Shown: one piece after another, positions 11,615 through 18,827 of the stretch
Numbering within the stretch: position 1 is the stretch's first letter
Layout of the letters: each line of letters opens with the position of its first letter
Assembly: GCF_014647515.1 (NCBI RefSeq)
Contig: NZ_BMPI01000011.1
Coordinates: 124,001-188,000, forward strand
DNA from: Dactylosporangium sucinum
Lineage (GTDB): Bacteria > Actinomycetota > Actinomycetes > Mycobacteriales > Micromonosporaceae
DNA length: 64,000 nt
Direction of reading: 5' to 3'
Notes under the pieces: model-generated
Databases searched by the model: none
Seen by the model: the letters and a program-made list of their open reading frames with translations, nothing else
What the model was told of the DNA's origin: nothing
Position numbers and translations under genes: made by a program

Positions 11615-12356
11615 AGGCGCCCGAGATCGCGATGCCGAACACGCCCTGGCCGCCCTGCAGCAGGTCGACGACCTCCTCGGGGGAGCGGCACTCGTAGACG
11701 GTGGTGCCGTCCGAGATGAGCGTGATGCCGGCCAGGTCACCCACGCCGCGCGAGCGGAGGGTGTCGATGGCCTTGCGGATGTTCTGGAGCGACACTCCGG
11801 CGTCCAGGAGGCGCTTGACCACCTTGAGGACGACGATGTCCCGGAAGGAGTACAGCCGCTGGCTTCCTGACCCCGTCGCGTCGCGGACGCTCGGCACGAC
11901 GAGCCCGGTGCGGGCCCAGTAGTCGAGCTGCCGGTAGCTGATGCCAGCCGCATGGCAGGCGGTCGGCCCCCGGTACCCGACGTCGTCCGCGTCGGCCGGG
12001 CTTCCCGACATCATGCGCGCGCCTGCGCCACCGGGTGCTCCGGCCGGCCCGCCAGTGGTGCCCGCCGCGGCCTCGGTCCCGCCGGGGTGCGTGGCGCCTC
12101 CGGCGTATCCGCCGCGGTCGGCCGGGCTGGTCGGTGCGCCGTGGTCTGCGGGGCCGGTGGGGCCGGTGGGTCCGGTGGGTCCGGTGGGTCCGGCGTGGCC
12201 CACGGCCGCCGTGAATCCGCCGCGGCCGGCGGGTCCGGTCGGGTCGGGAGGGCCGCCGGGCAACGCGTCGGCGCGTGCGCCGGGCATCACGTCGGCCGGT
12301 GCGTCAGCCGGTTCGACGGCATGACCAGGTGTCCCGGGATCGGGCGGCTGTTGCAT
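11466..12356 (-). CDS. MerR family regulator (Rv1830-like) with collagen-like N-terminal extension
   Basis: The 296-aa protein has a C-terminal half typical of the second MerR gene of the gcvH-garA-ftsR cluster: GYRGPTACHAAGISYRQLDYWARTGLVVPS (winged HTH), YSFRDIVVLKVVKRLLDAGVSLQNIRKAID, then ITLISDGTTVYECRSPEEVVDLLQGGQGVFGIAI. Preceding it are ~125 residues rich in Gly, Pro and Thr, including four (GPT) triplets; DNA 12150-12193 shows the matching 9-bp tandem repeat. The ATG at 12356 has GGAGGTGGG 5-8 nt upstream, so the extension is really translated. The mycobacterial homologue lacks such a long extension. Role: DNA-binding regulator in the cell-division/central-metabolism block; exact targets unknown. 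Confidence 0.9.
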   Translation of the reverse strand: MQQPPDPGTPGHAVEPADAPADVMPGARADALPGGPPDPTGPAGRGGFTAAVGHAGPTGPTGPTGPTGPADHGAPTSPADRGGYAGGATHPGGTEAAAGTTGGPAGAPGGAGARMMSGSPADADDVGYRGPTACHAAGISYRQLDYWARTGLVVPSVRDATGSGSQRLYSFRDIVVLKVVKRLLDAGVSLQNIRKAIDTLRSRGVGDLAGITLISDGTTVYECRSPEEVVDLLQGGQGVFGIAISGAFKEIEGTLSHLPAEAATAADELPVAPAGAPAEFPAGDELAMRRARRRAG

Positions 12357-12386
12357 TGCGACCCACCTCCAGCGTCAACACCCGCA

Positions 12387-12409
12387 ACCCTATAGCGCAC
12401 CTTGAGGGT
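12387..12409 (-). promoter_or_regulatory. candidate promoter/dyad of the second MerR gene
   Basis: On the minus strand a TATAGG -10-like box (12389-12394) is embedded in a 23-bp dyad with arms ACCCT/AGGGT. It lies ~30-50 nt before the ATG at 12356. MerR proteins commonly bind dyads over their own -10/-35 spacer, so autoregulation is an inference. The rest of 12410-12794 contains no gene I can support. Confidence 0.4.
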
Positions 12410-12584
12410 CTGCGGGGAGATAACGCCGCGACACGCCGCGTGTTGGTGCTACCCCACACTGCGCGCGTCACCCGAAGCCCGGCTAATCCACCCCAAACAC
12501 CCGTCAGGCCCCGACTCTAACCGACACCAACCCCCGCCGGCCCGAACTTCCCCCGCCGAGCGTCCCTTCGTCACCGGACGGACC

Positions 12585-12632
12585 ACGAGATCGCGGACCA
12601 ACGAGATCGCGGACCCACAAGATCGGGGCACG
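12585..12632. repeat. three tandem 16-bp units
   Basis: Units ACGAGATCGCGGACCA, ACGAGATCGCGGACCC and the diverged ACAAGATCGGGGCACG follow each other without spacers in the 480-bp intergenic region 12357-12836. No ORF here has convincing coding character. Function unknown. Confidence 0.6.
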
Positions 12633-12794
12633 GCAGGCGCGCCCGAGGGAGCGGCGGGCGGTATGTCGGTGACTGGGCGCTGTGGGCGCGACGGCCGGTC
12701 GTTGCCCCGGGCCGGCTTCGGGCGCGGACACCCGAGGACACCGGTAGAGACGGGGCACGCCACGCCGCTCTGGGGGTGTTGTACCCACGCCCAC

Positions 12795-12827
12795 CCGCCG
12801 ACCGGCCCTCAGGGACGGTCTCGGCGG
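12795..12827 (-). terminator. hairpin downstream of the DUF151 gene
   Basis: CCGCCGACCG (12795-12804) pairs with CGGTCTCGGCGG (12816-12827) with a 2-nt bulge. It starts 10 bp past the stop of the DUF151 gene, consistent with termination or attenuation before the second MerR gene, which has its own promoter-like dyad. Confidence 0.4.
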
Positions 12828-12836
12828 GGGAGGAGG

Positions 12837-13301
12837 TCAGCCGGCGAAGTCCTCCGGGCGGACCTGCTCCAGGAACTCGCGGAACTTCTCGACCTCGTCC
12901 TCCTGCTCGTCCGGGATGACGATGGCGGCCTCGGTCAGGACCTGGTCCGCGCAGCGGATCGGGGCGCCCACCCGCAGCGCCAGGGCGATGCTGTCGCTCG
13001 GGCGCGCCGAGACGCGGACGTTGTCGCCGATCACCAGCTCGGCGTAGAAGATGTTGTCGCGCATCTCCACGATCTCGACCGCGCGCAACGGGGTCTTCAG
13101 CGCGGCCAGCATGTCTCGCATCAGGTCGTGGGTCAGGGGCCGGGCAGGCTTCACCCCCTGCTGCTCGTAGGCAATCGCCGTCGCCTCCACCGCGCCGATC
13201 CAGATCGGCAGGTAGCGGTCGCCGTCGACCTCCTTGAGCAACACGATGGGCTGATTGGTTGGCAGCTCCACGCGAACTCCGACCACATTCAGCTCTCGCA
13301 C
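12837..13301 (-). CDS. bifunctional nuclease family protein (DUF151, Rv1829-like)
   Basis: This 154-aa protein starts VRELNVVGVRVELPTNQPIVLLKE and continues RYLPIWIGAVEATAIAYEQQGVKPARPLTHDLM, the signature of the DUF151/bifunctional-nuclease fold, ending with an acidic tail QEDEVEKFREFLEQVRPEDFAG. Plant BBD1 and some bacterial members show nuclease activity; for actinobacterial members the role is not settled. GTG 13301 is chosen because GGAGG lies 5 nt upstream and the conserved sequence begins there; the frame extends further but without conservation. It sits between ftsR and the second MerR gene, as in mycobacteria. Confidence 0.92.
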   Translation of the reverse strand: MRELNVVGVRVELPTNQPIVLLKEVDGDRYLPIWIGAVEATAIAYEQQGVKPARPLTHDLMRDMLAALKTPLRAVEIVEMRDNIFYAELVIGDNVRVSARPSDSIALALRVGAPIRCADQVLTEAAIVIPDEQEDEVEKFREFLEQVRPEDFAG

Positions 13302-13491
13302 TGCCGCCTCCGTGTCGACTTGCCTCTCCCTGCACGGTACACGGACCGGACGGCACCTGCGCCACTCGCAAGGCCGCCGGGATCGGGGCAGTGGCGAAGA
13401 TCGCCCGCGGTGGTCGGGAGGGGCCACAGGAACCGGCCGGTCGATGGCACCGCGCACCCGGCGGGCCGGGTCGGTGCACCGCACAAAACGG

Positions 13492-14205
13492 TCATTTGCC
13501 CAGAATCTCCCGCAGTCCGGCCCGTACCAGAGCGGCGTGCACCCGCTGGGTCAGCGCGGCGAGCTCGTGGACCGTGTCCGCCGCCCGGGCTCGGCCGGAC
13601 GGACTGTTCTGCCTGGTCAACGGCGTGACGAGCTGGCTGAAGAGGCCGATCTCGCGGTCCGCCGCCGCCCGCTGCGCCCGCAGGTGCCGTGGCTCGACCC
13701 CGAACTCGGCCAGCCTGGCGGCGGCGGTGGCCACCTCCAGGGAGTCGGCGTCGTAGCCGTTGCGGGCCCGGATGAGGCCGTACTCCTCGAGGGTCTTCAG
13801 CAGTACGTCGTCAAGCCCCGACCGCGACAGCAGCTCGTCGCGCGTGAGGCGCAGCTCCGCCACCGGCGGCTCGGGAGCGGCCGGGCGCACCTCGGTCAGC
13901 GGGGCGCTCATCGTCGCCAGATGCTCGCGAATCACCCGCAGGGGGAGGTACTGGTCGCGCTGCGCCGTGAGCACGTAGCGCAGGCGAGCGACGTCCGTCC
14001 AGGTGTACTTGCGATATCCGGCCGGGGTGCGGCGCGGCTCGACCAGCCCCTCGGTCTCCAGGAAGCGCAGCTTCGAGATGGTGACGTCGGGGAAGTCCCC
14101 GCGCAGGTGGGCGAGCACCTCGCCGATGCTCATGAGACGGTCACCCCGGGTGACCTCGTCACCCGGGGCCGGTGAGTTCCAGGCGGCTGCCGACGCCCCG
14201 GTCAT
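13492..14205 (-). CDS. ftsR: MerR family regulator FtsR
   Basis: This 237-aa MerR protein has a winged-helix N-terminus (MSIGEVLAHLRGDFPDVTISKLRFLETEGLVEPRRTPAGYRKY, residues ~25-67) and a dimerisation helix ARLRYVLTAQRDQYLPLRVIREHL. In Corynebacterium the orthologue FtsR activates ftsZ, and the mycobacterial counterpart is Rv1828. The C-terminal half (DRLTRDEL-like LRLTRDELLSRSG, RHLRAQRAAADREIGLFSQLVTPL) is conserved in this subfamily. It lies 4 nt after garA and ~190 bp before the DUF151 gene. FtsR identity is inferred from the sequence pattern plus gene order. Confidence 0.9.
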   Translation of the reverse strand: MTGASAAAWNSPAPGDEVTRGDRLMSIGEVLAHLRGDFPDVTISKLRFLETEGLVEPRRTPAGYRKYTWTDVARLRYVLTAQRDQYLPLRVIREHLATMSAPLTEVRPAAPEPPVAELRLTRDELLSRSGLDDVLLKTLEEYGLIRARNGYDADSLEVATAAARLAEFGVEPRHLRAQRAAADREIGLFSQLVTPLTRQNSPSGRARAADTVHELAALTQRVHAALVRAGLREILGK

Positions 14206-14209
14206 CGCC

Positions 14210-14650
14210 TCAGCTCTCGTCGGGCCGCGGCCCTGCCACGAACACGAGGCGGAACTTGCCGATCTGCACCTCGTCGCCGTTGCTCAGGGTGGCGGCCTCG
14301 ACCCGCTCACGGTTGACGTAGGTGCCGTTGAGGCTGCCGACGTCGCGGACCGTGAAGGTGCCGCCCTCGCGGTGGAACTCGGCGTGCCGGCGGGACACCG
14401 TCACGTCGTCGAGGAAGATGTCGCTGTCGGGGTGACGCCCGCTCGTGGTGACGTCGTGGTCGAGCAGGAAGCGGGCCCCGGCGTTCGGGCCGCGGCGGAC
14501 CGCGAGCAGGGCCGTCCCGGGCGGGAGGGAGCCCGACACGCGGGTGGGCACCACGTCGGTGTCCGGCCCCTCGATGGCATCCTCAATGGCGCCAAGGTTG
14601 AGCGTGGACGTGACGTCGAGCGGGGGAAACTCGTCGTCTGGGCGCGTCAT
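14210..14650 (-). CDS. garA: FHA-domain regulator GarA/OdhI
   Basis: This 146-aa protein has an FHA domain (~48-125) with the phosphopeptide-binding residues GRHPDSDIFLDDVTVSRRHAEF and VGSLNGTYVNR, then NGDEVQIGKFRLVF. GarA/OdhI binds and inhibits 2-oxoglutarate dehydrogenase and controls glutamate dehydrogenase/synthase, and is switched off when Ser/Thr kinases phosphorylate an N-terminal Thr pair. Here the motif reads LDVTSTLNL (T14 and T16) rather than the mycobacterial ETTS. It lies between gcvH and ftsR in the conserved order. Start ATG 14650; cytoplasmic. Confidence 0.95.
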   Translation of the reverse strand: MTRPDDEFPPLDVTSTLNLGAIEDAIEGPDTDVVPTRVSGSLPPGTALLAVRRGPNAGARFLLDHDVTTSGRHPDSDIFLDDVTVSRRHAEFHREGGTFTVRDVGSLNGTYVNRERVEAATLSNGDEVQIGKFRLVFVAGPRPDES

Positions 14651-14821
14651 CGAACCACCTCACGGTCGTGTTCTCGGGTGTCTTCCGAGTGCAACGGGAC
14701 GATCCGCGCGGCCGGCCGCCGCGTGGCAACGTCAAGAACGCATACGGTTGACTGAGCGAGCCTAGTCACGCCCGAAATAACGGGTCAACCGGACGCGCGG
14801 CAGCCAGGTCGGAAATAGAGC

Positions 14822-15205
14822 TCAGGAGGCCTCGGTCAGCTCCCGGTAGGCCGCCGCGTCGAGCAGGGCGTCGACGGCGGCGGCGTCGGCGACCTTGAGC
14901 TGGACCAGCCAGCCCTCCCCGTACGGATCGGAGTTGAGCAGCTCCGGCGCGTCCGCGAGCGCGGAGTTGACGGCGACCACCTCGCCGGAGACCGGCGCGT
15001 AGATCTCCGACACGCTCTTGGTCGACTCGACCTCGCCGAGGGAGTCGCCGGCGCCGACCGTGGTGCCGACCTCGGGCAGCTGCACGAAGACGATGTCGCC
15101 CAGGGAGTCCTGGGCGAAGTGGGTGATGCCGACCTTGAAGGCACCCGCCTCCGCGGGTGCGAGCCACTCGTGCTCGGCCGTGTAACGCAGATCCTCGGGA
15201 ATCAC
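14822..15205 (-). CDS. gcvH: glycine cleavage system H protein
   Basis: GcvH carries the lipoyl arm that shuttles the aminomethyl group between GcvP, GcvT and dihydrolipoamide dehydrogenase. The 127-aa product has the complete lipoyl domain with LRYTAEHEW, GITHFAQDSLGDIVFVQLPEVG and the lipoylation site EVESTKSVSEIYAP (K63). It is located 14 nt after DUF881 and 170 bp before garA. gcvP lies elsewhere in the window (21394-24213) behind a glycine riboswitch; gcvT is not in the window. Confidence 0.97.
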   Translation of the reverse strand: MIPEDLRYTAEHEWLAPAEAGAFKVGITHFAQDSLGDIVFVQLPEVGTTVGAGDSLGEVESTKSVSEIYAPVSGEVVAVNSALADAPELLNSDPYGEGWLVQLKVADAAAVDALLDAAAYRELTEAS

Positions 15206-15219
15206 GTCGGTCCTTCTTC

Positions 15220-15933
15220 TCAGGCGGGCTTTGCGTATCTCAACTCACCGGCAGTGTGCAACGCGGTCACTCTTACCGGATCCGCTTCGCGCAGAGAAAC
15301 CGTACCGCCGTGCTGCCGGACGCTGTCCACGACCCCTCCCGGGATGTTCAACGCCGTCCGCATGGTGTCCGGTCCGCCGATCACCATGATCGTATACGGC
15401 GCGCTCAGCGTCGACTCGGCGACCAGCAGGCGGCCGTCGCCGCCGTCGGCGAAGTACGTCGAGGCCACGATGCGTACGGCCGCGCCGTTCGCGCCGCCGA
15501 TCTGCATCGCCTCGGCGCCGGCGCCGCGCAGCTCCTCGATCGCGTCGAGCATCGTCGCCGCCTGGATCGGCTCGGAGCCGGAGTTGAGCGTGACCTCCAG
15601 CCCGGGGCCCTCGGCGGGCAGCGTGCCGGCGAGGATGCCCAGCTCGTCGGCGCGCCGGCGGGCCTCGGCGAGCGCCGCGTCGCGGCCCTGGGCGCCCGAG
15701 TCGAGCTGGCGGCGGGTCTCCTCCAGGTCGGCGATGTCCCGGCGCAGCCGCTCCTGCTGGGAGTCCAGGTCGGACAGGATCCGCACCAGGTCCTCGGGCC
15801 GGGCGGCGGCCAGCTCGGCGTCGGAGTTGCGCGCCTTGAACTGCACCACGAGCGCGAACCCGAGCAGCGCCAGCAGCACGGCGATGATCGTGTTCGCGGC
15901 CAGCGGCCGCCGCTGTTCGTAGAGGTTCTTCAT
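15220..15933 (-). CDS. DUF881 family membrane-anchored protein (Rv1825-like)
   Basis: This 237-aa protein has one N-terminal transmembrane segment (ANTIIAVLLALLGFALVVQF, 13-32), a coiled coil (~45-95, DLDSQQERLRRDIADLEETRRQL) and a conserved extracytoplasmic domain ending GGPDTMRTALNIPGGVVDSVRQHGGTV. DUF881 proteins flank sbp in most actinobacteria and are proposed to act at the cell envelope or division site; no activity is proven. The ATG overlaps the sbp stop (ATGA). Confidence 0.93.
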   Translation of the reverse strand: MKNLYEQRRPLAANTIIAVLLALLGFALVVQFKARNSDAELAAARPEDLVRILSDLDSQQERLRRDIADLEETRRQLDSGAQGRDAALAEARRRADELGILAGTLPAEGPGLEVTLNSGSEPIQAATMLDAIEELRGAGAEAMQIGGANGAAVRIVASTYFADGGDGRLLVAESTLSAPYTIMVIGGPDTMRTALNIPGGVVDSVRQHGGTVSLREADPVRVTALHTAGELRYAKPA

Positions 15934-16262
15934 GCCTTGAAGAGGTGCCGGCGGATCGCGGCCACGTTGCCGAAGATGCGCACGCCGAGGACGACGACGG
16001 CGCCGGTCGACAGCTGCCCGCCGACGCCGAGCTGGTCGCCGAGGTACACGATCAGGCCCGCGACGAGCACGTTGGACACGAACGAGATGACGAACTGCTT
16101 GTCGTCGAAGATGCCGTCGAGCTTGGCCCGCACCCCGCCGAACACGGCGTCGAGGGCGGCCACGACGGCGATCGGCAGGTACGGCTGCAGCCCCAGCGGG
16201 ACGGTCGGCTCCAGGAAGATGCCGGCCGCCACGCCGATCACCAGGGCGATGACCGCGATCAT
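15930..16262 (-). CDS. sbp: small basic protein, DUF1290 family
   Basis: This 110-aa membrane protein has three hydrophobic segments (MIAVIALVIGVAAGIFLEP, YLPIAVVAALDAVFGGVRAKL, FVSNVLVAGLIVYLGDQLGVGG), the pattern of the actinobacterial and Bacillus Sbp family. Its genes always lie between division or envelope genes, but its role is unproven. Start ATG 16262 overlaps the stop of the upstream DUF881 gene, and its own stop overlaps the next DUF881 gene, so the three are translationally coupled. Confidence 0.93.
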   Translation of the reverse strand: MIAVIALVIGVAAGIFLEPTVPLGLQPYLPIAVVAALDAVFGGVRAKLDGIFDDKQFVISFVSNVLVAGLIVYLGDQLGVGGQLSTGAVVVLGVRIFGNVAAIRRHLFKA

Positions 16263-17122
16263 CGGGGACCTCCGGACGGGGACGCGGACGGGGACGGGGA
16301 CGGTGGGCGCGCGTACCGCAGCGGCGGCTCGGGCGCCGCGGCGAGCGTCAGCTTCGTGCGCTTCTTGACGCTGAACTGCATGCGGTACGAGTCGACGTAC
16401 CGCTTGAACCTTTTGGCCGTCGGCGAGCCCTCGAACCGCTGGGCCAGGTCGCCCGGCCCGATGGCGGTCACGTCGTACGGGCTGGTGACGGGCTTGAAGT
16501 CGACGAGGATCACGCCGCCGGCGGCGCGGATCGTGCTGGTGGCGGTGAGCCGCTGGCCGTTGACCGCGATCGCCTCGGCGCCGCTCTGCCACAGCCCGTT
16601 GGCGATGTCCTGCAGGTCGCGGTCGAGCACGATGCCGAGGTTCTCCTCCTTGGCCTGGCCGGTCACCGGGTCGACCTCGGGCGGGGCGTCGACGACCCGC
16701 ACCACCGCGCCGTCGCCGGTCACCCTGCCGGTGCCCGTGCCGGCGGCGAGCTGCTTGAGCCGGGCCGCGCTGTCGCTGTCGGCGAGGGCGTCGTCGCGGG
16801 CCTGGTCGACCTGGGCGCGCAGCTCCTCGGCCTGCCGCTGCAGGTCCTCGGCGGTGTGCTGGCGGGCGCGCACGTCGGCGACGAGGTCGTCGCGGGCCCG
16901 GCTGGCGCTGGGCGCCTCGGCGACGGCCTGGTGGTAGGCGACGGCGAGCAGGAACCCGGTCGCGGCGAGCGCCGCCGCCCGGCCCCACCGGCCCCAGCGG
17001 GGCGGCGGCTTGCCGGCGGCCGCGGCGGCGGCGTAGCCGGGGTCGAGCGGGGTGCGGAACAGGTCGGCCAGCAGGTCGTCGCGGCGACGCTCGGTGGGTT
17101 CGTCGCGGCGGGGCGCCGTCAC
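16259..17122 (-). CDS. DUF881 family protein (Rv1823-like)
   Basis: This 287-aa protein has a basic cytoplasmic N-terminus, one transmembrane segment (AAALAATGFLLAVAYHQAV, ~50-68), a coiled coil (~72-118) and the DUF881 domain (RVTGDGAVVRVVDAPP, LGIVLDRDLQDIANGLWQSGAEAIAVNGQRL, LVDFKPVTSPYDVTAIG). The tail is Pro/Ser-rich. GTG 17122 is selected because it overlaps the upstream stop (GTGA); the frame is open far upstream only as an antisense shadow. It is the first of the DUF881-sbp-DUF881 trio. Confidence 0.92.
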   Translation of the reverse strand: MTAPRRDEPTERRRDDLLADLFRTPLDPGYAAAAAAGKPPPRWGRWGRAAALAATGFLLAVAYHQAVAEAPSASRARDDLVADVRARQHTAEDLQRQAEELRAQVDQARDDALADSDSAARLKQLAAGTGTGRVTGDGAVVRVVDAPPEVDPVTGQAKEENLGIVLDRDLQDIANGLWQSGAEAIAVNGQRLTATSTIRAAGGVILVDFKPVTSPYDVTAIGPGDLAQRFEGSPTAKRFKRYVDSYRMQFSVKKRTKLTLAAAPEPPLRYARPPSPSPSASPSGGPR

Positions 17123-17709
17123 GACGCCGCTGCTGCCCGGCCGGCGCGCACGTGGAGGCCGGCCTGGATGAAGTAGAAGACGGCGGCCACCCAGTACAGG
17201 ACGATGCCCCACCACAGCAGCGCCCAGCCGCTCGGCTGCGCCCAGGGATGGGCCCATTCGCTGTACTTCGCCAGCAGCATCATCGGGAAGCCCATGAGCA
17301 GGATGGCGGTGGCCGTCTTGCCGACGTAGTGCACCGGCGGCGGGCCGTGGCCCAGGATCCGCAGCACGACGAGGCACAGGACCATGACGGCCTCGCGCGC
17401 GATGAGCGCGATCGTGAACCACCAGGGCACCACGTCCTCGAACGTCAGCGCGAAGAGGGTGGCCAGGATGTACAGGCGGTCGGCGAGCGGGTCGAGCAGC
17501 TCGCCGAGCCGGCTGACCTGCTTGAGGCGCCGCGCGGCGAACCCGTCGACCCAGTCGCTCAGCCCGCCGACCACCAGCACGGTGATCGCCCAGCCGGTGG
17601 CGTCGGTCGCGAGGAACAGATACAGGAACAGCGGCACGCCGAGCAGCCGTAGGAAGCTGATCAGGTTGGGGACGGTAAGGACGGGCCCGAGCCCCTGCCG
17701 GTCCACCAC
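17119..17709 (-). CDS. CDP-alcohol phosphatidyltransferase (PgsA2-like)
   Basis: This integral membrane enzyme joins a CDP-diacylglycerol-type donor to an alcohol acceptor in phospholipid synthesis. The full CAP motif is present: D-WVDG-FAAR...RLGELLDPLAD. About six membrane segments follow (LLGVPLFLYLFLA, AITVLVVGGL, LYILATLFALTF, EAVMVLCLVVLRIL, TATAILLMGFPMML, ALLWWGIVLYWVAAVFY). The GTG at 17709 is placed 6 nt after GGGGGGAA; an ATG at 17757 is also in frame. In mycobacteria the gene at this position is pgsA2; the acceptor cannot be read from sequence. Confidence 0.9.
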   Translation of the reverse strand: MVDRQGLGPVLTVPNLISFLRLLGVPLFLYLFLATDATGWAITVLVVGGLSDWVDGFAARRLKQVSRLGELLDPLADRLYILATLFALTFEDVVPWWFTIALIAREAVMVLCLVVLRILGHGPPPVHYVGKTATAILLMGFPMMLLAKYSEWAHPWAQPSGWALLWWGIVLYWVAAVFYFIQAGLHVRAGRAAAAS

Positions 17710-17810
17710 GCTCACTTCCCCCCGGCTCGCCTGCAACCGGGGGAATGCTAGCAGCACGGCCGGGTGACCTCGTGGAGGCGCAGCGCGGTGGGCCGGTAGC
17801 GTGCGGCGGC

Positions 17811-18827
17811 ATGAGGTTCTCGGTGGCTCTGGTGGCGGTCATCGTACTGGCGGGCTGCGGTTCGCCGCCAGCCAAGTCGCAGTCTCTGCCCGTGTCGTCA
17901 CCGTCGGTACCGGAGTCATCACTTCCACCGTCCCCCGGGGTGTCCGCGGCCGGCAGCGCCCCCGCCTCGGCCGGGCCGTGCACGATCTTCCCGGCCGACA
18001 ACGTGTGGCGCGCCGACGTGTCCAAGCTGCCCGTCCACCGCGACTCCGCCGCCTGGGTGGCCAGCATCGGGGCGGCGGCCAAGGGCCACCCGGACTTCGG
18101 CACCGGCTACGGCATCCCCGTCACCCAGGTGCCAGCCGGCCAGGCGAAGGTGAAGGTGTCGTTCGAGTACGCCGACGAGAGCGACCCCGGCCCGTACCCG
18201 ATCCCGCGCGACGCCCGGATCGAGGGCGGCGCCTCCGCGGACGGCGACCGGCACGTGATCGTGTACGACGCCGCCGCCTGCAAGGCCTACGAGCTGTACG
18301 CGGCCCACCCGAACGCCGACGGGTCGTGGAAGGCCGGCTCGGGCGCCGTGTTCGACCTGCGCGGCAACAAGCTGCGCAAGGCCGGCTGGACGTCGGCGGA
18401 CGCGGCCGGGCTGTCGGTCCTCGCCGGGCTGGCCCGCGCCGACGAGGCCGCGGCGGGGCGGATCGACCACGCGATCCGGTTCACGGCGCCGAGGACGCGC
18501 AAGCAGTACGTCTGGCCCGCCCGGCATGCCGCGAGCGCCGCCACCGACGCCGCGCTGCCGCCGATGGGGGCCCGGTTCCGGCTCAAGGCGTCGGTCGACG
18601 TCTCGCGGTTCCCGCCCCAGGCGCGGGCCGTCGCGCAGGCGCTGAAGACCTACGGCGCGATCCTGGCCGACAACGGCTCCCCGTGGTACTTCACCGGCAC
18701 CCAGGACGCGAAGTGGAGCAACTCGCAGCTGGACGCGCTCAAGACGCTGAAGGGCTCCGACTTCGAGGCGGTCGACGCCTCCCTGCTCATGGTCGAGGCG
18801 GACTCGGGGCGCTGCCGGAAGCTCTGA
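17811..18827 (+). CDS. secreted lipoprotein of unknown function
   Basis: This 338-aa protein has a lipoprotein signal peptide (MRFSVALVAVIVLAGCGS, lipobox LAGC with Cys16), a Ser/Pro-rich spacer (~20-55) and a globular domain starting CTIFPADNVWRADVSKLPVHRDSAAWVASIGAAAKGHPDFGTG. Internal motifs include YPIPRDARIEGG, HVIVYDAAACKAYELYAAHP and the late AVAQALKTYGAILADNGSPWYFTGTQDAKW. I do not know a named domain for it. It is divergent from the pgsA2-like gene and its 3' end overlaps the convergent methyltransferase by 41 bp. ATG 17811 is the only start that preserves the signal peptide. Confidence 0.85.
   Translation: MRFSVALVAVIVLAGCGSPPAKSQSLPVSSPSVPESSLPPSPGVSAAGSAPASAGPCTIFPADNVWRADVSKLPVHRDSAAWVASIGAAAKGHPDFGTGYGIPVTQVPAGQAKVKVSFEYADESDPGPYPIPRDARIEGGASADGDRHVIVYDAAACKAYELYAAHPNADGSWKAGSGAVFDLRGNKLRKAGWTSADAAGLSVLAGLARADEAAAGRIDHAIRFTAPRTRKQYVWPARHAASAATDAALPPMGARFRLKASVDVSRFPPQARAVAQALKTYGAILADNGSPWYFTGTQDAKWSNSQLDALKTLKGSDFEAVDASLLMVEADSGRCRKL

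Noticed and set aside
12150..12193. Repeat array as a mobile or regulatory element
   Set aside because: It lies in frame inside the MerR gene, coding for GPT triplets, so it is best explained as coding repeats.
12402..13628. 408-codon plus-strand frame over the intergenic region and DUF151
   Set aside because: Shadow of DUF151 on the minus strand; its non-overlapping part contains the tandem repeat and hairpin and has no protein character.
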